64,000 nt of DNA from Crotalaria pallida (GCA_037953625.1 CM075652.1:17752501-17816500); one strand, 5' to 3'; positions 12,201 to 22,607 are shown, counted from the first letter of the stretch. Notes: generated by a model from the letters alone, not told the origin. Made by a program: numbers and translations.

Positions 12201-12332
12201 GGTGATTGCACAATTGAATTTGTAAGTACCACAAATCAATTAGCGGACATTTTTACAAAACCTTTGCCAAGGGATACCTTCTATCATATAAGAAGGGAAC
12301 TTGGTATTTTAGAGGAGTCAAGTATAAACTAA
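9276..12332 (+). CDS. Sirevirus pol polyprotein (protease, integrase, reverse transcriptase, RNase H), open
   Basis: This is one open frame of 1018 codons in a different frame from gag. The upstream limit is a TAG at 9273-9275, and no ATG is needed if it is expressed from gag by recoding. Order: aspartic protease (LDSGCSRHMTG, about residue 14); GAG-pre-integrase (WHRRTAHINVNQL); integrase core (HMDLFGP, VDDFSRFTW, TDHGGEF, PQQNGVVERKNR); reverse transcriptase (WIYRNKLDESG, QMDVKSAFLNG, catalytic YVDDIIFG); RNase H (GYSDSDFAGC, STAEAEYIA, TKHIEIRHHFLRDHV). All catalytic signatures are present. Gag and pol in different frames, separated by a stop in each, fits the frameshift-type organization known in some Sireviruses. 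Confidence 0.95.
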   Translation: MCLRTGKQLWILDSGCSRHMTGDKRHFIELTPKEKGYVTYGDNNKGKILGIGKIGNSSNLVIDNVLYVQGLEHNLLSISQLCDIGNHVLFTSTHWLIKSDKDESIKFVGKRSNNTYMVELNNITSLVSKCLISQESDTWLWHRRTAHINVNQLKKLQSKDLVVGLPKLNFQIKGDCTPCKKCKQTKNHFGSKNDVYTTRPLEMLHMDLFGPSQVKSFGGNYYALVIVDDFSRFTWTLFLSAKSEAYKSFKRHIKLARNQVNQKVIIIRTDHGGEFENYKFDRFCDKHGIEHQYSAPRTPQQNGVVERKNRVLEELARTMLNDSQVPQYFWADAVNTACYVMNRILIRPMIKKTPYELYKGRKPNISHFHVFGCKVYILNNGKDQLGKFDSKSDEGIFLGYSSHSKAFRVYNKRTMTIEESIHVVFNESSKEDSVLCEGSDDGLEISNVDKEMEKSKDEGEVKDELDPAWKTVKAHPIDNVIGDLSNGVLTRRSIQNICHFVSFVYQIEPNSIKEAIMDEHWVMAMQEELNQFVRNDVWELVPIPDDHTIIGLKWIYRNKLDESGLIIRNKARLVAQGYNQEEGVDYDETFAPVARLEAIRILLAFASIMNFTLYQMDVKSAFLNGFINEEVYVKQPPGFESHEFPNHVYKLKKALYGLKQAPRAWYDRLSTFLLENGFQRGKVDNTLFIYKTKEDILLVQIYVDDIIFGATNMSLCRKFSNLMKKEFEMSMMGELKFFLGLQIKQVKEGIFVHQVKYCKELLGKFGMDKCKEAYTPMSTTCYLDKDDIGKPVDVSKYRGMIGSLLYLTASRPDIMFSVCMCARFQVNPKESHLSAVKHIFKYLKGTINTGLWYPRDASLSLVGYSDSDFAGCKLDRKSTSGTCHLLGSSLVSWFSKKQACVALSTAEAEYIAAGSCCAQLLWMKQQLSDFGLKLESVPLKCDNTSAINLTKNPVYQSRTKHIEIRHHFLRDHVQKGDCTIEFVSTTNQLADIFTKPLPRDTFYHIRRELGILEESSIN

Positions 12333-13541
12333 TTGATTTGTGCCATTTGAAAATCACCAAGTGTGTCTAACTTTAGTGTGTGGTGATACTTGTTTGAAAT
12401 TACCTTGAAGATGTTATAAATTTGTGTCTTTAATTGTGTGTGATCATGTCTCCTATCTATTGGTTTCATTAAATGTGTTTGATTTTGTGCTTTTGTGTTT
12501 CAAAACTGAGTTTTTCTGCATATCTGATAAAAACACTCGAGTGTTTCGTAAATCACTCGAGTGATTTTAATTCAAAATTAAATCAGTTTTAATTGGAAAA
12601 GTTTTTGAGCAGGTCTGATGCAAAACACGCGAGTCTTTTATAAAAGACTCGAGTCTTTTGGGCCAACACTCGAGTGAATCCCATTTCACTCGAGTGAATT
12701 AAAAGTTTCTGAAAATCCCTCTTTCGGCCAACACGCGAGTGAATTCGATTTCACGCGAGTGTTCTTCAGAATTTCTGAAAAACACTCGACTGATTTAAAA
12801 TTCACTCGAGTGAATTCATCAGTTATAGTCTGATGCTGCTGCGATTTTCTAAACTCAGTTATCAGTCATATTTCAACTCTATTTCATCTTCTAAACTCAT
12901 TTCTACTCCTATTTCACATCAAATTCAAGTTTTTGAGCATCAAATTCATCATTCCCTTTCCAAAACCCTAACTCCCCAAAAACCCCAATTTCTCAAAATT
13001 TCTTCTAGTTTTTCACTAGATTTTATGCTTTATGACTTTATTTAGTTATTTTGAGACTTTTGTTAATTTTGTTGGGAGTTGGATGTACCTATTTTCAAAC
13101 TCATGTTTTATGGTTTGTGTATGGTGGATTAATGATGTTTGTGCATTAATCATGTTTTCTTCATGGTTTTCATGTTCTTTAAAGTTTTTTTTCGCTTCAT
13201 AGTCATATTTTGATTCTTATTTACTCTTAAGGGAAAGTTTTCTTATTGGTATCCTTCATTCTCCACCTTTGTTTCCAAAATGTTATATTTTTGATCATGA
13301 CAAAAAGGGGGAGAAAGGAGATTAAAGAGCAAAGAGCATATTTTTTAACCGCTTTCTTGTTTACACTCTGATGATATATGCTCTTACTCTGATACCAATG
13401 AGCACTTGTTTATGATTATTATTGTATTACGCTGTGCTTGGCATTTTCTGGATTGTACAGGTTAAAAAGGTTCCTAGATTGAGGGGGAGCTCTCAAGTGC
13501 TAGAGGTTTAATTATTTTGTCATCATCAAAAAGGGGGAGAT
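12333..13541 (+). other. Sirevirus region between pol and 3' LTR: palindrome array, env-position remnant, purine tracts
   Basis: At 12535-12811 there are five pairs of TCGA palindromes, each exactly 20 bp start to start (12535/12555, 12627/12647, 12668/12688, 12733/12753, 12784/12804). A 70-codon open frame follows (12833-13045) in the place where some Sireviruses have an env-like gene; its sequence is low-complexity and I see no function. Purine-rich tracts occur at 13302-13315, 13481-13490 and 13528-13540. At 13387-13397, CTCTGATACCA matches the 3' end of initiator Met-tRNA. Confidence 0.85.
13528..13540 (+). promoter_or_regulatory. Polypurine tract for plus-strand priming
   Basis: A-run plus GGGGGAGA, one base before the 3' LTR. 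Two further similar tracts upstream (13302-13315 and 13481-13490) fit the multiple tracts reported for Sireviruses. Confidence 0.9.
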
Positions 13542-15127
13542 TGTAAAATCAAATCTCCGATTAAGGTGGATTAATTTTGATGATGACAATGTAATTAAAT
13601 TATGGACTTAATTTGAAGAATGCAAGCCCAACATTATTGAAGATCAAGTGCTTAGTTTAATTATTCATTCTCATTTATTCTTATTGTATTTTATTTTATT
13701 TATGAGAGTGGGTAGTTTAGGTTTTTATTCTCACATAAGGTCAAATGATATTCATGCATGAAAGGTTGAGATTAAAACCAATTAGACTTGAGAAGAGAAT
13801 TGAAAATAATGTTAGAAAACTTAATTTTTCCAACATTGAGCAATTCACTCGAGTGATTCTCAATTCACTCGAGTGATTTATGAATTTTCAGTAACATAGC
13901 CGTTGGATAAAGTAAAAAGGCAACACTATTAGAGTTGACCACAAAACACTCGAGTGTTTCCAAAAAGACTCGAGTGATTTAGGTCTGACAGCAAATTTTT
14001 TAAACGTTAGAAGAGGACAAAAAGGAAGAATAACTTGGTTTTTCCTTCCTTTTTGTCCCCTCACATATATTCTGAATAGTGGCTATTGTCAAAGAGGAAC
14101 AAGCTTACATTCTATCATTGATTCTCTCTCTCTCAAGTGTTAAAATCATTTTCTCTCTCTAAACTCAACCAAGCATTCATCTTTATTATTTGTCTTAGTG
14201 AGTTAAGAGAGTGTGCTTCAATTGTAAGAGAATTATTTGTTGTAAAATTCTCAAACACTCAAACACTTTAGCTTGTTTAGAAAATCTTGGTGAGGTATCC
14301 AAGTACTTGGTGAGGTATCCAAGTACTTGGTGAGGTATCCAAGTTCTCAAGCCTTGGGAGGTTCTCAAGCACAAAGACTAAGAGGATTCTTAGCTTGGTG
14401 GGCTCTTTGAGGTTCCAAGGAGCTTAAGAAGAAGGGACTTTTCATCACCAAATCAAGTTGGGGTAGAAATTTCAAGAGTTTGGTACACTCTTGAAAAGGG
14501 TTAGGATTGAGTGAGGAATCTCAATTTATCCTTGTAATTTCTAACAATTTGATTACTAGTAGAAACTCCTAAGTTGATTAGGGGGACTGGATTAGCACTC
14601 TATATTGAGTGTGAACCAGGATAAAATTGGTGTTGTCTCTCTCTTTTATAGCTTTCTTAGTTTTCAAGTAAAACCAAACCCTAAGTTCTCTAGAAAGGGG
14701 CTTTTATAATTCTAGTAGCAATTGGTTGCAATTAACTTGTTTTCAACTTGTTTTAACTTAGTTTAATTGCCTTCTACTTTGATTTATATCTGCCCTGGAT
14801 TAGTCTTTAAGAAATTGAATCATTTTGCTAAATTTCTCTGAAACTGCTCCTTTCTGTTCTGCATAAAACACTCGAGTGTTTTTCAATTCACTCGAGTATT
14901 TCGTAGCATTTCACTCGAGTGTTCTTCATTTTCACGCGAGTGTTTTTCAGGTTTTCTGAAAAACACGCGAGTGTTTTTAAATTCACTCGAGTAAATTGCC
15001 CAGTTTCAGAAAAACAAGCTTTTGATCAATTATCTTTTTATTGCACCGAAAATTAGTCACTGTTGCTTCCATATTACTATTCACCCCCCCTCTAGTAATT
15101 GCTAAGTCCGCTTGTTGGTTTCCAACA
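13542..15127 (+). repeat. 3' LTR of the Sirevirus, 1586 bp
   Basis: It is about 99% identical to the 5' LTR, with the same five palindrome pairs. It is 19 bp longer, mainly because the 20-bp repeat with core CTTGGTGAGGTATCC (about 14285-14345) has three copies here and two in the 5' LTR. Confidence 0.95.
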
Positions 15128-15300
15128 AACATCTGAGACCAAAGTGACTCCTCACCAAGGAAATGACACGTGGGCATTTAATGTGCCACACCAATACTAT
15201 TTATATTGTTAGTTAACTCCAATTAGCGAACAAACTGAAATAACTGACATCAAACACTTTACAAGACTTAACTTGTAATTTTAATCTATCAAGAATTAAA

Positions 15301-16679
15301 TTGACTGATGATTACAGTGTCAAAAATCAAAGTGACTATTTACTCAATTATTTTGACTTTTATAAGCAAATGTGGTAATGAGCCCATACATCCACCAATT
15401 TTCCAAGAGGACGGCTCAACCATAGTCAAACCACTAAGACCACTTAAAATGGGAGTACATTTTTTGACCCTCCCATTTACTTGTTGACCCACTTTACACA
15501 TATGTTAGGTGGTCAGTGTATGTGCAAATTTTTATCCAGTTCGCTGACCCCCGTAGCGTAGTTGTAAAAATTTGCACATACCTAAACCCTTAGCATGTAT
15601 ATAAAGGAGGGGTCAGCAAAGTAAATGGGAGAGTCGAAAAAATGAATTCCCCCTTGTAATAAATAGTAAGGGCCCAAAAATATTGGCTAACTGACTACCG
15701 GCAGTCCAGCACTAATGGTTACATAGTATTGTTAAATTTATTAAAACAACCACAAAATAAATTAGAAAAAAAAAAAAGTTAGTGCCCCTTGACTGGATAA
15801 ATTAGCATAGATAAAACAGATAAAAATGAATATAGAGAAGAAGAATAACGAATATTTAGTTGACAAAAAGTCTCAATATTTTAAACTTTGCTTTTAACCC
15901 TTAATATTGATTAACCAGGTTAAGTAATAGTTTACCTGTCTGGCTATAAATCTCTTGTAACATGCATCCTACAAATCATTGGAAAATCAAATTACTTCTA
16001 TGTTAATACTATATTCTTTGAATAAAGTTGTTACTTTTCTACCTATTTTATCTTCAACTACTTAAAAATATTTCGTACGACAACAACGAATCTTTTTGAT
16101 TCATTGAAACTGAAAGCGCGCATAAAGAGCTTATCAATCAAACATACACAGTGGAGTAGAAGAACAAGTGCTGCATGTTAATATTCAAAGCTTGGCAATG
16201 AAAATTTAATGCAAATTGTGGATGTCTCATGAATCATGACTTGAAAGGCTCAATAGACTAATATAACAAGGTTAAAGTTGAGAACTTAAATTCCTTCAAG
16301 CAAAAGATAAGCTAACCGTTTGGTTCATTCTTAAGAGTAGCTCAACATATCAATTTATTAATCAGTTTTATAAAATTATAATCGACAAACTCTATCCACT
16401 CGCAAAAAATATAGAGACAAAACTTTATGTAGTTTGAAAGCAGCGCCTATGTGCTTCAACACATACTAACATAATCTAACAGAAACCACTCAAGTTTTCA
16501 ACTGCAGAGCAAAACTTTCAACAGAATCTTTTACCCCACAAGTTCCCTGGACAAAGAAATGGAACATTAGTGTTTAAATGAGAGTGCACGCAACAAATTA
16601 TCAACTAAAGAGCAAAAGCCTTGAAGATAAACCTGTGCTCTTCAAAGTTTCCTCCATGAATGGATAGTGTCAAGTTAAA
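15301..16679. other. Intergenic and 3' flank of EF-Ts; holds one fold-back MITE
   Basis: AT-rich; no gene seen. The only structured item is the inverted-repeat element at 15448-15655. About 16480-16679 is probably the EF-Ts 3' untranslated region (minus strand). Confidence 0.6.
15448..15655. mobile_element. Fold-back MITE, about 208 bp
   Basis: Terminal inverted repeats of about 38 bp: left GGGAGTACATTTTTTGACCC then TCCCATTTAC, right its inverse with a few mismatches. Internal segments also invert (GTATGTGCAAATTTTTA against AAAAATTTGCACATAC). There is no coding capacity. The target duplication is unclear, so the superfamily is not assigned. Confidence 0.7.
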
Positions 16680-19600
16680 TTAAGCAGCCTGAGCAACAGG
16701 CTCAGATGCATCTGCTTCTTGCCTGCATATTTGTGGTTCAAAAAATCAGATAAAAGAAACTTAGAAATGATCATAATGTACTCTTTTAGATAGGCAAGAA
16801 ATGCTTTATATTTCACAAATTACACCTTTTTTAATCTTTATCATGTAAAATGGAGAAATTTAGTGCTTTCAACTGACAACTATATCAACTGCCACTTTGC
16901 TAGTGACATGTCAAAGTAATCTCAATTTTGACTGCATGATGAATACACCAAAACCTATATCAAATGAATTGCATTTTTTCTTTCTTTTGTTACATTTTTC
17001 ATATTCAATGCAATGACTTTCAAATAGCACGTTACTACAGTCTAAAACTAAGATAGGAAAAGAAAAGTGACAGTATGTTAAATGTTTCACCTTGCAATTC
17101 CTTCCCCAACTTCCATTCTAAGAAAGTTCACAGCCCTCACAGACGACCCCACCTCCTTGGATAGATTATCCAGCACTGCCTGCAGAGTGGCATAAAACAT
17201 GCTAGATGAATGATCAAATAAACAAGTAAAACAACTACTCCATAGATGCATCTTTCTTTGTTCCTATTAGGTGAAGCAATTAAGGACATAGAAAAATGCT
17301 TTATCAATTGAAGGACATGATTTTTTACAAAACATTATGGCGTCGTTTGATCCATGTAACCGACCCCATCTAGTGGGATTAGGCTTCTTGTTGTGTAAAA
17401 AGTAGAGAATACCCATATCTGAGAAACCGTTTTTCGTGCTTCTTTGAAGGATGCTTGATAATAGATATACAGAAAATATATTTTAAACAAGCTTAATTCA
17501 AATTTTGTTCTTGCGCTGTTCACACAGAAAAATTAAAACTTTTTTAACTGTTTCCTTTAGTAAGTCTTGAAAACAGGAAATAAAATGAAAACAAAGTAGC
17601 ATTTTTTTTGCAAACCAAACACCACCTTATTCTTTCTCACGTTTTGTCTTTCTTTCAACAAGTCTTTTATTTTACTTTTTTTATAGGCAAATATTTTAGG
17701 CGCAGTCACTGGTTTGAACCCAAGTGCTAGATCTTTATGTTCTGCAGCTCTATCACTTGAGATAGAGCAATGACATGACTTTATTATATTGGGGGTGGGG
17801 GAATAAATTAAACAAATAAAAAAAGACAGTGATTGATTCTAACCAATCATTGGTAGAATTTTTAGTTCATTCCCAAATCAAAATCATGATATTGACCAGT
17901 AAATATAGCCATCATAATTTCAACTCTCTCATGATGAATCCAATTCATTTAAAAAAAAAAAAAAAAAAACTCACATACCTTCACATTCATAGCATCATTC
18001 ATAATAAACTTTTGCTCCATAAGCACAACTTCTTCAAAGTATTTGCGTAGACGACCTTCAACCATTTTGTCTATCGCCATTTGAGACTTACCAGAGGCTT
18101 CTGCCTGAAATATTAAAGCCATAACATGGTCTTAAATTTTGCTGAAGATATTTTTTTTGAGTTCTTAAGTTTTAGATGCTAGTGTAAGTTGGTTTATCAA
18201 AAGAGTTGAATTAGTCTAAATAGGATAATCCTAAATCCTCACATGCTAGAGCGAATAATGAAATGCTGTTATTCATCAAGGCATATGTATATATAACAGA
18301 AAAAAAAGGTCAGAGAAAAAAGGACAATAACCATGTACAAGAGGCTTTTCATTCTTTTTCGGCTTATCATTCTTCATATAATTCTGGAAGATCAGAATTT
18401 ATATAAGCCTACGTTTATGGTTATGGGGATAACAATTACGATTCATATACTGAGCAAGGACCTACACTTAACTATAAAAGAAATCACAAAATACAGACCT
18501 GGGATTTAAGAATTTCACGCTCATTTTCTAACGCATCTGAAGATACTAATTCCTTCGTTAAGAATAATGGTTTCGCTGCCACTACATGCATGGCCAGTTC
18601 TGATCCAACACGTTGAAGAGCATCGACTTGTGTTTTACCATCATCAACTTCAAGGGACAAAATTCCAGCAATGCGACCCAATCCTAGTTAAATAAGAGGA
18701 AGTTAGGATCCTTTTGGGTCAAGTTTATCAGTCATGCTGAATTTGATACTTAACACAAGATATTGTAAAAGATAATGATACTGAAATAATTTCATGACGT
18801 TTATGCGTTCAAGTGTGCTTGAATGAATATTGCCTATGTGTGAGCCCATATGCACATGCAAAAGTAGCAGAACATACACATAAATGCATAAATTGCAGCT
18901 ACAACAACAAAAAAGCCTTACTCTCACTAGGAAGGGCCCACTCATAAGTGCATAAATTAAAGGGAACAAAAAATAGACTCTATTCAATATACCTGGTTGA
19001 GGACTGGTATGAAGATATGTAGATATAAGACCCTGGGATGATGCTGGCATCACATAACCTCTTCTAAGTTTAACATTCTCCCCCATCATTGCAGCCACTT
19101 CAGTGATTGCATTATGAACAGTTGTTTCTCCACTGATCTTTGGATGCTCAAGATTCAGTGTCATCTCCTGGTGAAAGTAACTTGTTTAAATGCATATTCC
19201 AAAAAAATTCATTTCAATAACAAGTAGTCAAGAAAATCATAGTGTGAAAAATGTCATCTTAGAATAATTACACTTTTACAGCAAAAGGAGTAGCTCCAAA
19301 CTCCAAAGAGTCAAAATATCAGGGAAATTCAATAACGAGCAGTATCAAAATTTACAGCAATGCACCAAATTAGTAAAGATAAGTTCAATGTATGTGTATA
19401 TATATATATATATATATAGGAAAATCCATCTAGAGAAGTGTACAAATGTTAATTTGAAACTACTTATATGGCTTGGGAAGTTAGTTAGTATATAATGTCA
19501 TTGACTCACAAATAGTCAGCAATAGGGAAGCAATGCATGATAATTGGACAAAAGACACAAGACTAGGAATATCGCGAGAAGCCGTTTAGGAATGGAACTA

Positions 19601-20857
19601 AAAGGATTATTAGCATTAACGAGGGAAGAGGGAAACTATGTTACCTCCAAAGATTCAGGTCCAACATGAAAGGCACCAGAAACATGCTGCGAAGAATTGT
19701 CGACCAACAAAGCTTTCTTTGCCAAGGACAACGCCTACAAGAAAGCAAGAAGAAGCAAAGCTATCAACACGATAGCAATATCACACATAATAGGTGCTTT
19801 CTTAGTAACGGGGATCAGATAGAGGAAATAGAGCGAGTGACGAGAGAGGGAAACAAAACAAACCAAGTGTTGGAAAATGTCATTCCTGGCAACAAAGTCG
19901 GTCTCGCAGTTGAGTTCAATAAGTGCAGTCTTGGTGCTGCTTTGGGCAAGGGCAAGCAGACCTTCAGCAGCAGTTCGAGATGATTTTTTGGAAGCCATAA
20001 CCTTTCCCTTCTTCCTAAGCTCCTTCTGAGCCTCCTCTGCATTGTATGTATTTTTCTTTCATTAAGCTATCTAACTAGGCTAAACTACATATTTGATCAC
20101 TTACCTTATTTTTCAATTTCAAATTGGTCCCTTACGTTTTTTTTGTATAATATTGGTCCCTCACGTTTCCTTTCACCATCAATTTGGTCCCTGAATCGCT
20201 GTTCATGCTATGTAGACCAATAAGATTCGCACACGTGTTATTTCTCTTTCCAATATTGCAAATGTGAACCAATATGATGTTGACACGTAGGATGAATAGT
20301 GACTTAGGGACCCATTTGATAGCAAAACCGGAAAAACAAAAAGGGATCAAATATGTAATTTAGCCATGGAACTATCAATCAATAAGAGGTGAGGTCCGTT
20401 TTCAACTTGATCCTAAAGTTTAAATTAAGTCACGGGTAGGGACCAAACATGTAACAGTATTATGAAATATGAATCAATCCATATATCTGATAATCATATA
20501 TTTTCAATTCAGAACCTACACTTTATTAACTCAACAAAAGGTGTGTTATAACAGTGATGATAAATTGAAAATAAGCGTACCGATGTCCCAATTGGAAAGA
20601 ACAAGAGCTGCTTTAACGTCTTTAATGGGAGCGCTTGTCCTTTCACGCAATAGCTTGATGAGGTTCATTTGATCTGCGGTGCTGTTGGTGCTGTAAGGTC
20701 TGAGAAAGGAGGCGGAACCGAATTGAGAAAGAAACCATGATGAGGTGTCAGTGGATTGAGAAATAGTAGAAGAAGAAGAAGAAGTGGAGGAAGCAGGAAG
20801 AAGCAGCGAAGGAAAGAGCTTTGTAGATAAGCGTCTGGCGGGTACGCTCAATGCCAT
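16680..20857 (-). CDS. Mitochondrial translation elongation factor Ts (EF-Ts), eight exons
   Basis: EF-Ts is the nucleotide-exchange factor that recycles EF-Tu in the mitochondrial matrix. Exons on the minus strand: 20857-20581, 20036-19864, 19734-19645, 19167-18993, 18683-18499, 18104-17979, 17179-17091, 16722-16680. All introns are GT-AG and the frame stays open, giving about 385 residues, close to Arabidopsis mitochondrial EF-Ts. An in-frame ATG at 20941 would add 28 residues, but MALSVPARRLSTKLF reads as a normal transit-peptide start. Seen in order: the N-terminal UBA-like segment (LIKLLRERTSAPIKDVKAAL), TALIELNCETDFVARND, then the dimerization domains with AMHVVAAKPLFLTKE. The last exon encodes only the C-terminal 13 residues. 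Introns host a MITE and an RTE fragment. The gene looks intact. Confidence 0.95.
17335..17393 (+). mobile_element. 3'-end fragment of an RTE-type LINE (or a SINE sharing its tail) in EF-Ts intron 6
   Basis: This ~59-bp stretch matches the 3' terminus of the RTE LINE at 50081-50140: TTATGGCGTCGTTTGAT, GACCCCA(T/C)CTAGTGGGA, then a TTGTTG tail. It lies on the strand opposite to EF-Ts. Extreme 5' truncation of the same LINE family is the simplest reading. A SINE that borrows the LINE tail is possible. Confidence 0.8.
17950..17969. repeat. A-run in EF-Ts intron 6, just after the donor of exon 6
   Basis: About 20 A on the plus strand (T-run in gene sense) roughly 10 bp inside the intron, interrupting nothing coding. 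Confidence 0.85.
19397..19418. repeat. (TA)n microsatellite in EF-Ts intron 3
   Basis: About 11 TA units between exons 3 and 4 of EF-Ts. Confidence 0.9.
20078..20365. mobile_element. MITE with 23/25-bp terminal inverted repeats in EF-Ts intron 1, MULE-like
   Basis: The left end GGCTAAACTACATATTTGAT is matched by the inverse of the right end GGCTAAATTACATATTTGAT. Flanks ATCTAACTA (20069-20077) and ATGGAACTA (20366-20374) agree at 7 of 9 positions, fitting a decayed 9-bp target duplication as made by Mutator-like elements. The inside carries TTGGTCCC repeats but no gene. A similar partial phrase follows at 20395-20460. Confidence 0.75.
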
Positions 20858-20990
20858 AGCACCAGAACGGAGGGAGGAGGCTGTGACTGCGAGGAGGAGG
20901 AGCAGGACTTCAGTCTTTTGCAAATGGGTAGGACCCCTCAACTCTATTTTGTATAATAAAATAACTAAACTGAGACCTTAATTCTCAAAA

Positions 20991-21019
20991 CTAATAAAAC
21001 TGCCCGTGCGATGTACGGG
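20991..21019 (-). mobile_element. Helitron-type 3' terminus (hairpin plus TTAG), minus strand
   Basis: In minus sense a 7-bp hairpin stem (CCCGTAC...GCACGGG, one mismatch) is followed by CAGTTTTATTAG and then T. This is the usual layout of plant Helitron 3' ends (hairpin, about 10 bases, CTRR|T), with TTAG for CTAG. The matching 5' end was not located. Confidence 0.45.
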
Positions 21020-21604
21020 TATTAAATTTGGTTACATTTGTTTTAATATCAAAAATAATAACTTAATTCATTACACTAATTTCAAATAATATATTAAGCT
21101 ATTGAAATTTTATGTATTTGGTAAATTAATAATTTCTCATTAGTATATTGAATTTGAAAAATTTTATTAAGAGAATGTTAATATATATTTTCGTAATTCA
21201 AAGGCAGATGAACTTTACCCTACTTGAACTATGAATAAATTGAAGTCACATGGATTTGGCAGGACATTCAAGCATGTACTATCAAGCTGATGCATGAAGT
21301 CTTTTCTTCCCACATAAGCATCATACCCCCAAATTCTCTTGCCTCTACCGGCAACTCCTATGAATATTAGCCAAGGTCATGAAAACTATGCTACTGATAA
21401 CATTCCTTCATATAAGGTTTGTCCTCTAAGAATTTGATATCTTTTATCTGTCAAACACACACATGTTTTACATAGATGAATATTAATAAACTATTAAAAA
21501 AATTAAAACTAAATATAGAAGAAACGCAAATAGAGCAAGGATTTATGCTATCACATTTTAGAAGATTCAAACAATACCAATTTCAATCAAGTCAATTTCT
21601 TATT

Positions 21605-21633
21605 CTAGTAAAATTGCCCATGCGATGCACGTG
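21605..21633 (-). mobile_element. Second Helitron-type 3' terminus of the same family, minus strand
   Basis: In minus sense CACGTGCATCGCATGGG, an imperfect hairpin, is followed by CAATTTTACTAG. It is very close in sequence to the end at 20991, so it is a second copy or a duplicated end. The base following CTAG is A, not the expected T. Confidence 0.4.
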
Positions 21634-22335
21634 TTTTAAATTTTGATATTCTTTAATTTTATTTTCATGTGACTATTTTTTTAAGAGGATAATAAATTTA
21701 TCATTTTTTGAATTATATTTTATATGGTATTTTTTAATTATTACAATGAAAGAAAAAGATTTATGAACATATAATTTTATGTAATGAAATCGGAATACAA
21801 TACTTATAATTAGATAATATGTGAAATTTTTTTTGAAAAAGATTTATAATATATGAAACAACCATGAATATTTTAAAAACGTTATAAATAACTGTTAGTA
21901 ATTTTCTCTGTATTTTTTTTGGTGGGGCAATTATATAATATAAAATGGGTTTAAAGACACATATGAATGGTTGTGATTTAATCTTACAAAATATGATGGA
22001 CGGCTCAGATTAATAATTATGAAAGACATCATTAATGATGAACTTTAAGAGAGAAATAATGATTAGGAGAAGGTTTTAGGAGGAAAATCAAATTTGTCCT
22101 CAAACTTCTCCTATTTTATATTATGTTGATTAAAGAAAAAGAAAATGTGTTTAAGTTTTCCCTTTGAAAAATTATTGGTTATGTTAGTCCCTACTCTCCC
22201 TAGGTTAAATGCTCCGGTTTGGATTTTGTTAATATGCACCTGTTGTATATTTATTTACATTGATATTCACCGTTGGATTAATAGCGGTCTCAGAAAAAAA
22301 ATACACTTCATTAATATATTAACAAAAACTAATTA

Positions 22336-22607
22336 TTCCCTTTGTCACTAAATATAAAACTCTTTTAACACTTTTATTTTATTCCTATTTATAAGATCAT
22401 TTACCAATTTTCAACTATCATTAATTACTTTTTTTCATAAACATCTCTATTTATTTATCACTTTTTAGATTCAAAATAATATTAATAGGGGTAATTTTGA
22501 AAATACATATCAAAAGTTCACATTTCCAATACAATTAACTAAATTATTTCACTTTCTTAATGGACGTGAAATCTTCCAAAGGGGTCCTATATTTAGGGAC
22601 GGAGGGG
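22336..22607. mobile_element. Stowaway-like MITE, about 272 bp
   Basis: TA flanks both sides (22334-22335 and 22608-22609). The left end TTCCCTTTGTCACTAAATAT and the inverse of the right end CCCCTCCGTCCCTAAATAT form degraded Stowaway-type inverted repeats. Confidence 0.65.

Larger units (their letters stand above)
5833..15127 (+). mobile_element. Sirevirus-type Ty1-copia LTR retrotransposon, nearly complete, 9.3 kb
   Basis: It has TG...CA LTRs (5833-7399 and 13542-15127), an initiator-Met-tRNA primer site, a long gag with two zinc knuckles, a separate pol frame, and a 1.2-kb non-coding tract before the 3' LTR with several purine-rich tracts. These traits define the plant Sirevirus group. I count about 16 substitutions between the LTRs (about 1%), so the insertion is young, of the order of a few hundred thousand years under usual plant rates. 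Flanks AATGT (5828-5832) and AACAT (15128-15132) are consistent with a 5-bp duplication altered at a CpG. It is unlikely to be autonomous, because gag carries a stop. Confidence 0.93.
5243..15152. mobile_element. Inner fold-back element interrupted by the Sirevirus
   Basis: The left arm (5243-5450) starts GGTCACTTTGGTCCCTCAC, followed by ACAATGTGTAACCATCGAAC. The right arm (about 5650-5832, then 15128-15152 after the retrotransposon) is the inverse and ends GAGACCAAAGTGAC. The retrotransposon sits near the tip of the right arm, so this element was already present when the Sirevirus inserted. Confidence 0.55.
5100..15300. mobile_element. Outer fold-back element, arms split by nested insertions
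   Basis: The left arm (about 5100-5240) reads AAGTGTTTGACGTCA ... GAGTTAACTAACAAC. The right arm (about 15155-15300) is its reverse complement at roughly three quarters identity. Between them lie a second fold-back element and the Sirevirus. No transposase is present, so it is non-autonomous. The superfamily is not decidable without the exact ends. Confidence 0.5.

Noticed and set aside
12833..13045. Possible env-like gene after Sirevirus pol
   Set aside because: Only 70 codons, low complexity, no signal or membrane pattern beyond hydrophobic runs; described as part of the non-coding tract.
17711..17770. tRNA-like phrase GGTTTGAACCCAAG with AGCTCTATCACTTGAGATAG nearby
   Set aside because: No acceptor stem or cloverleaf could be drawn; probably chance or an old repeat.
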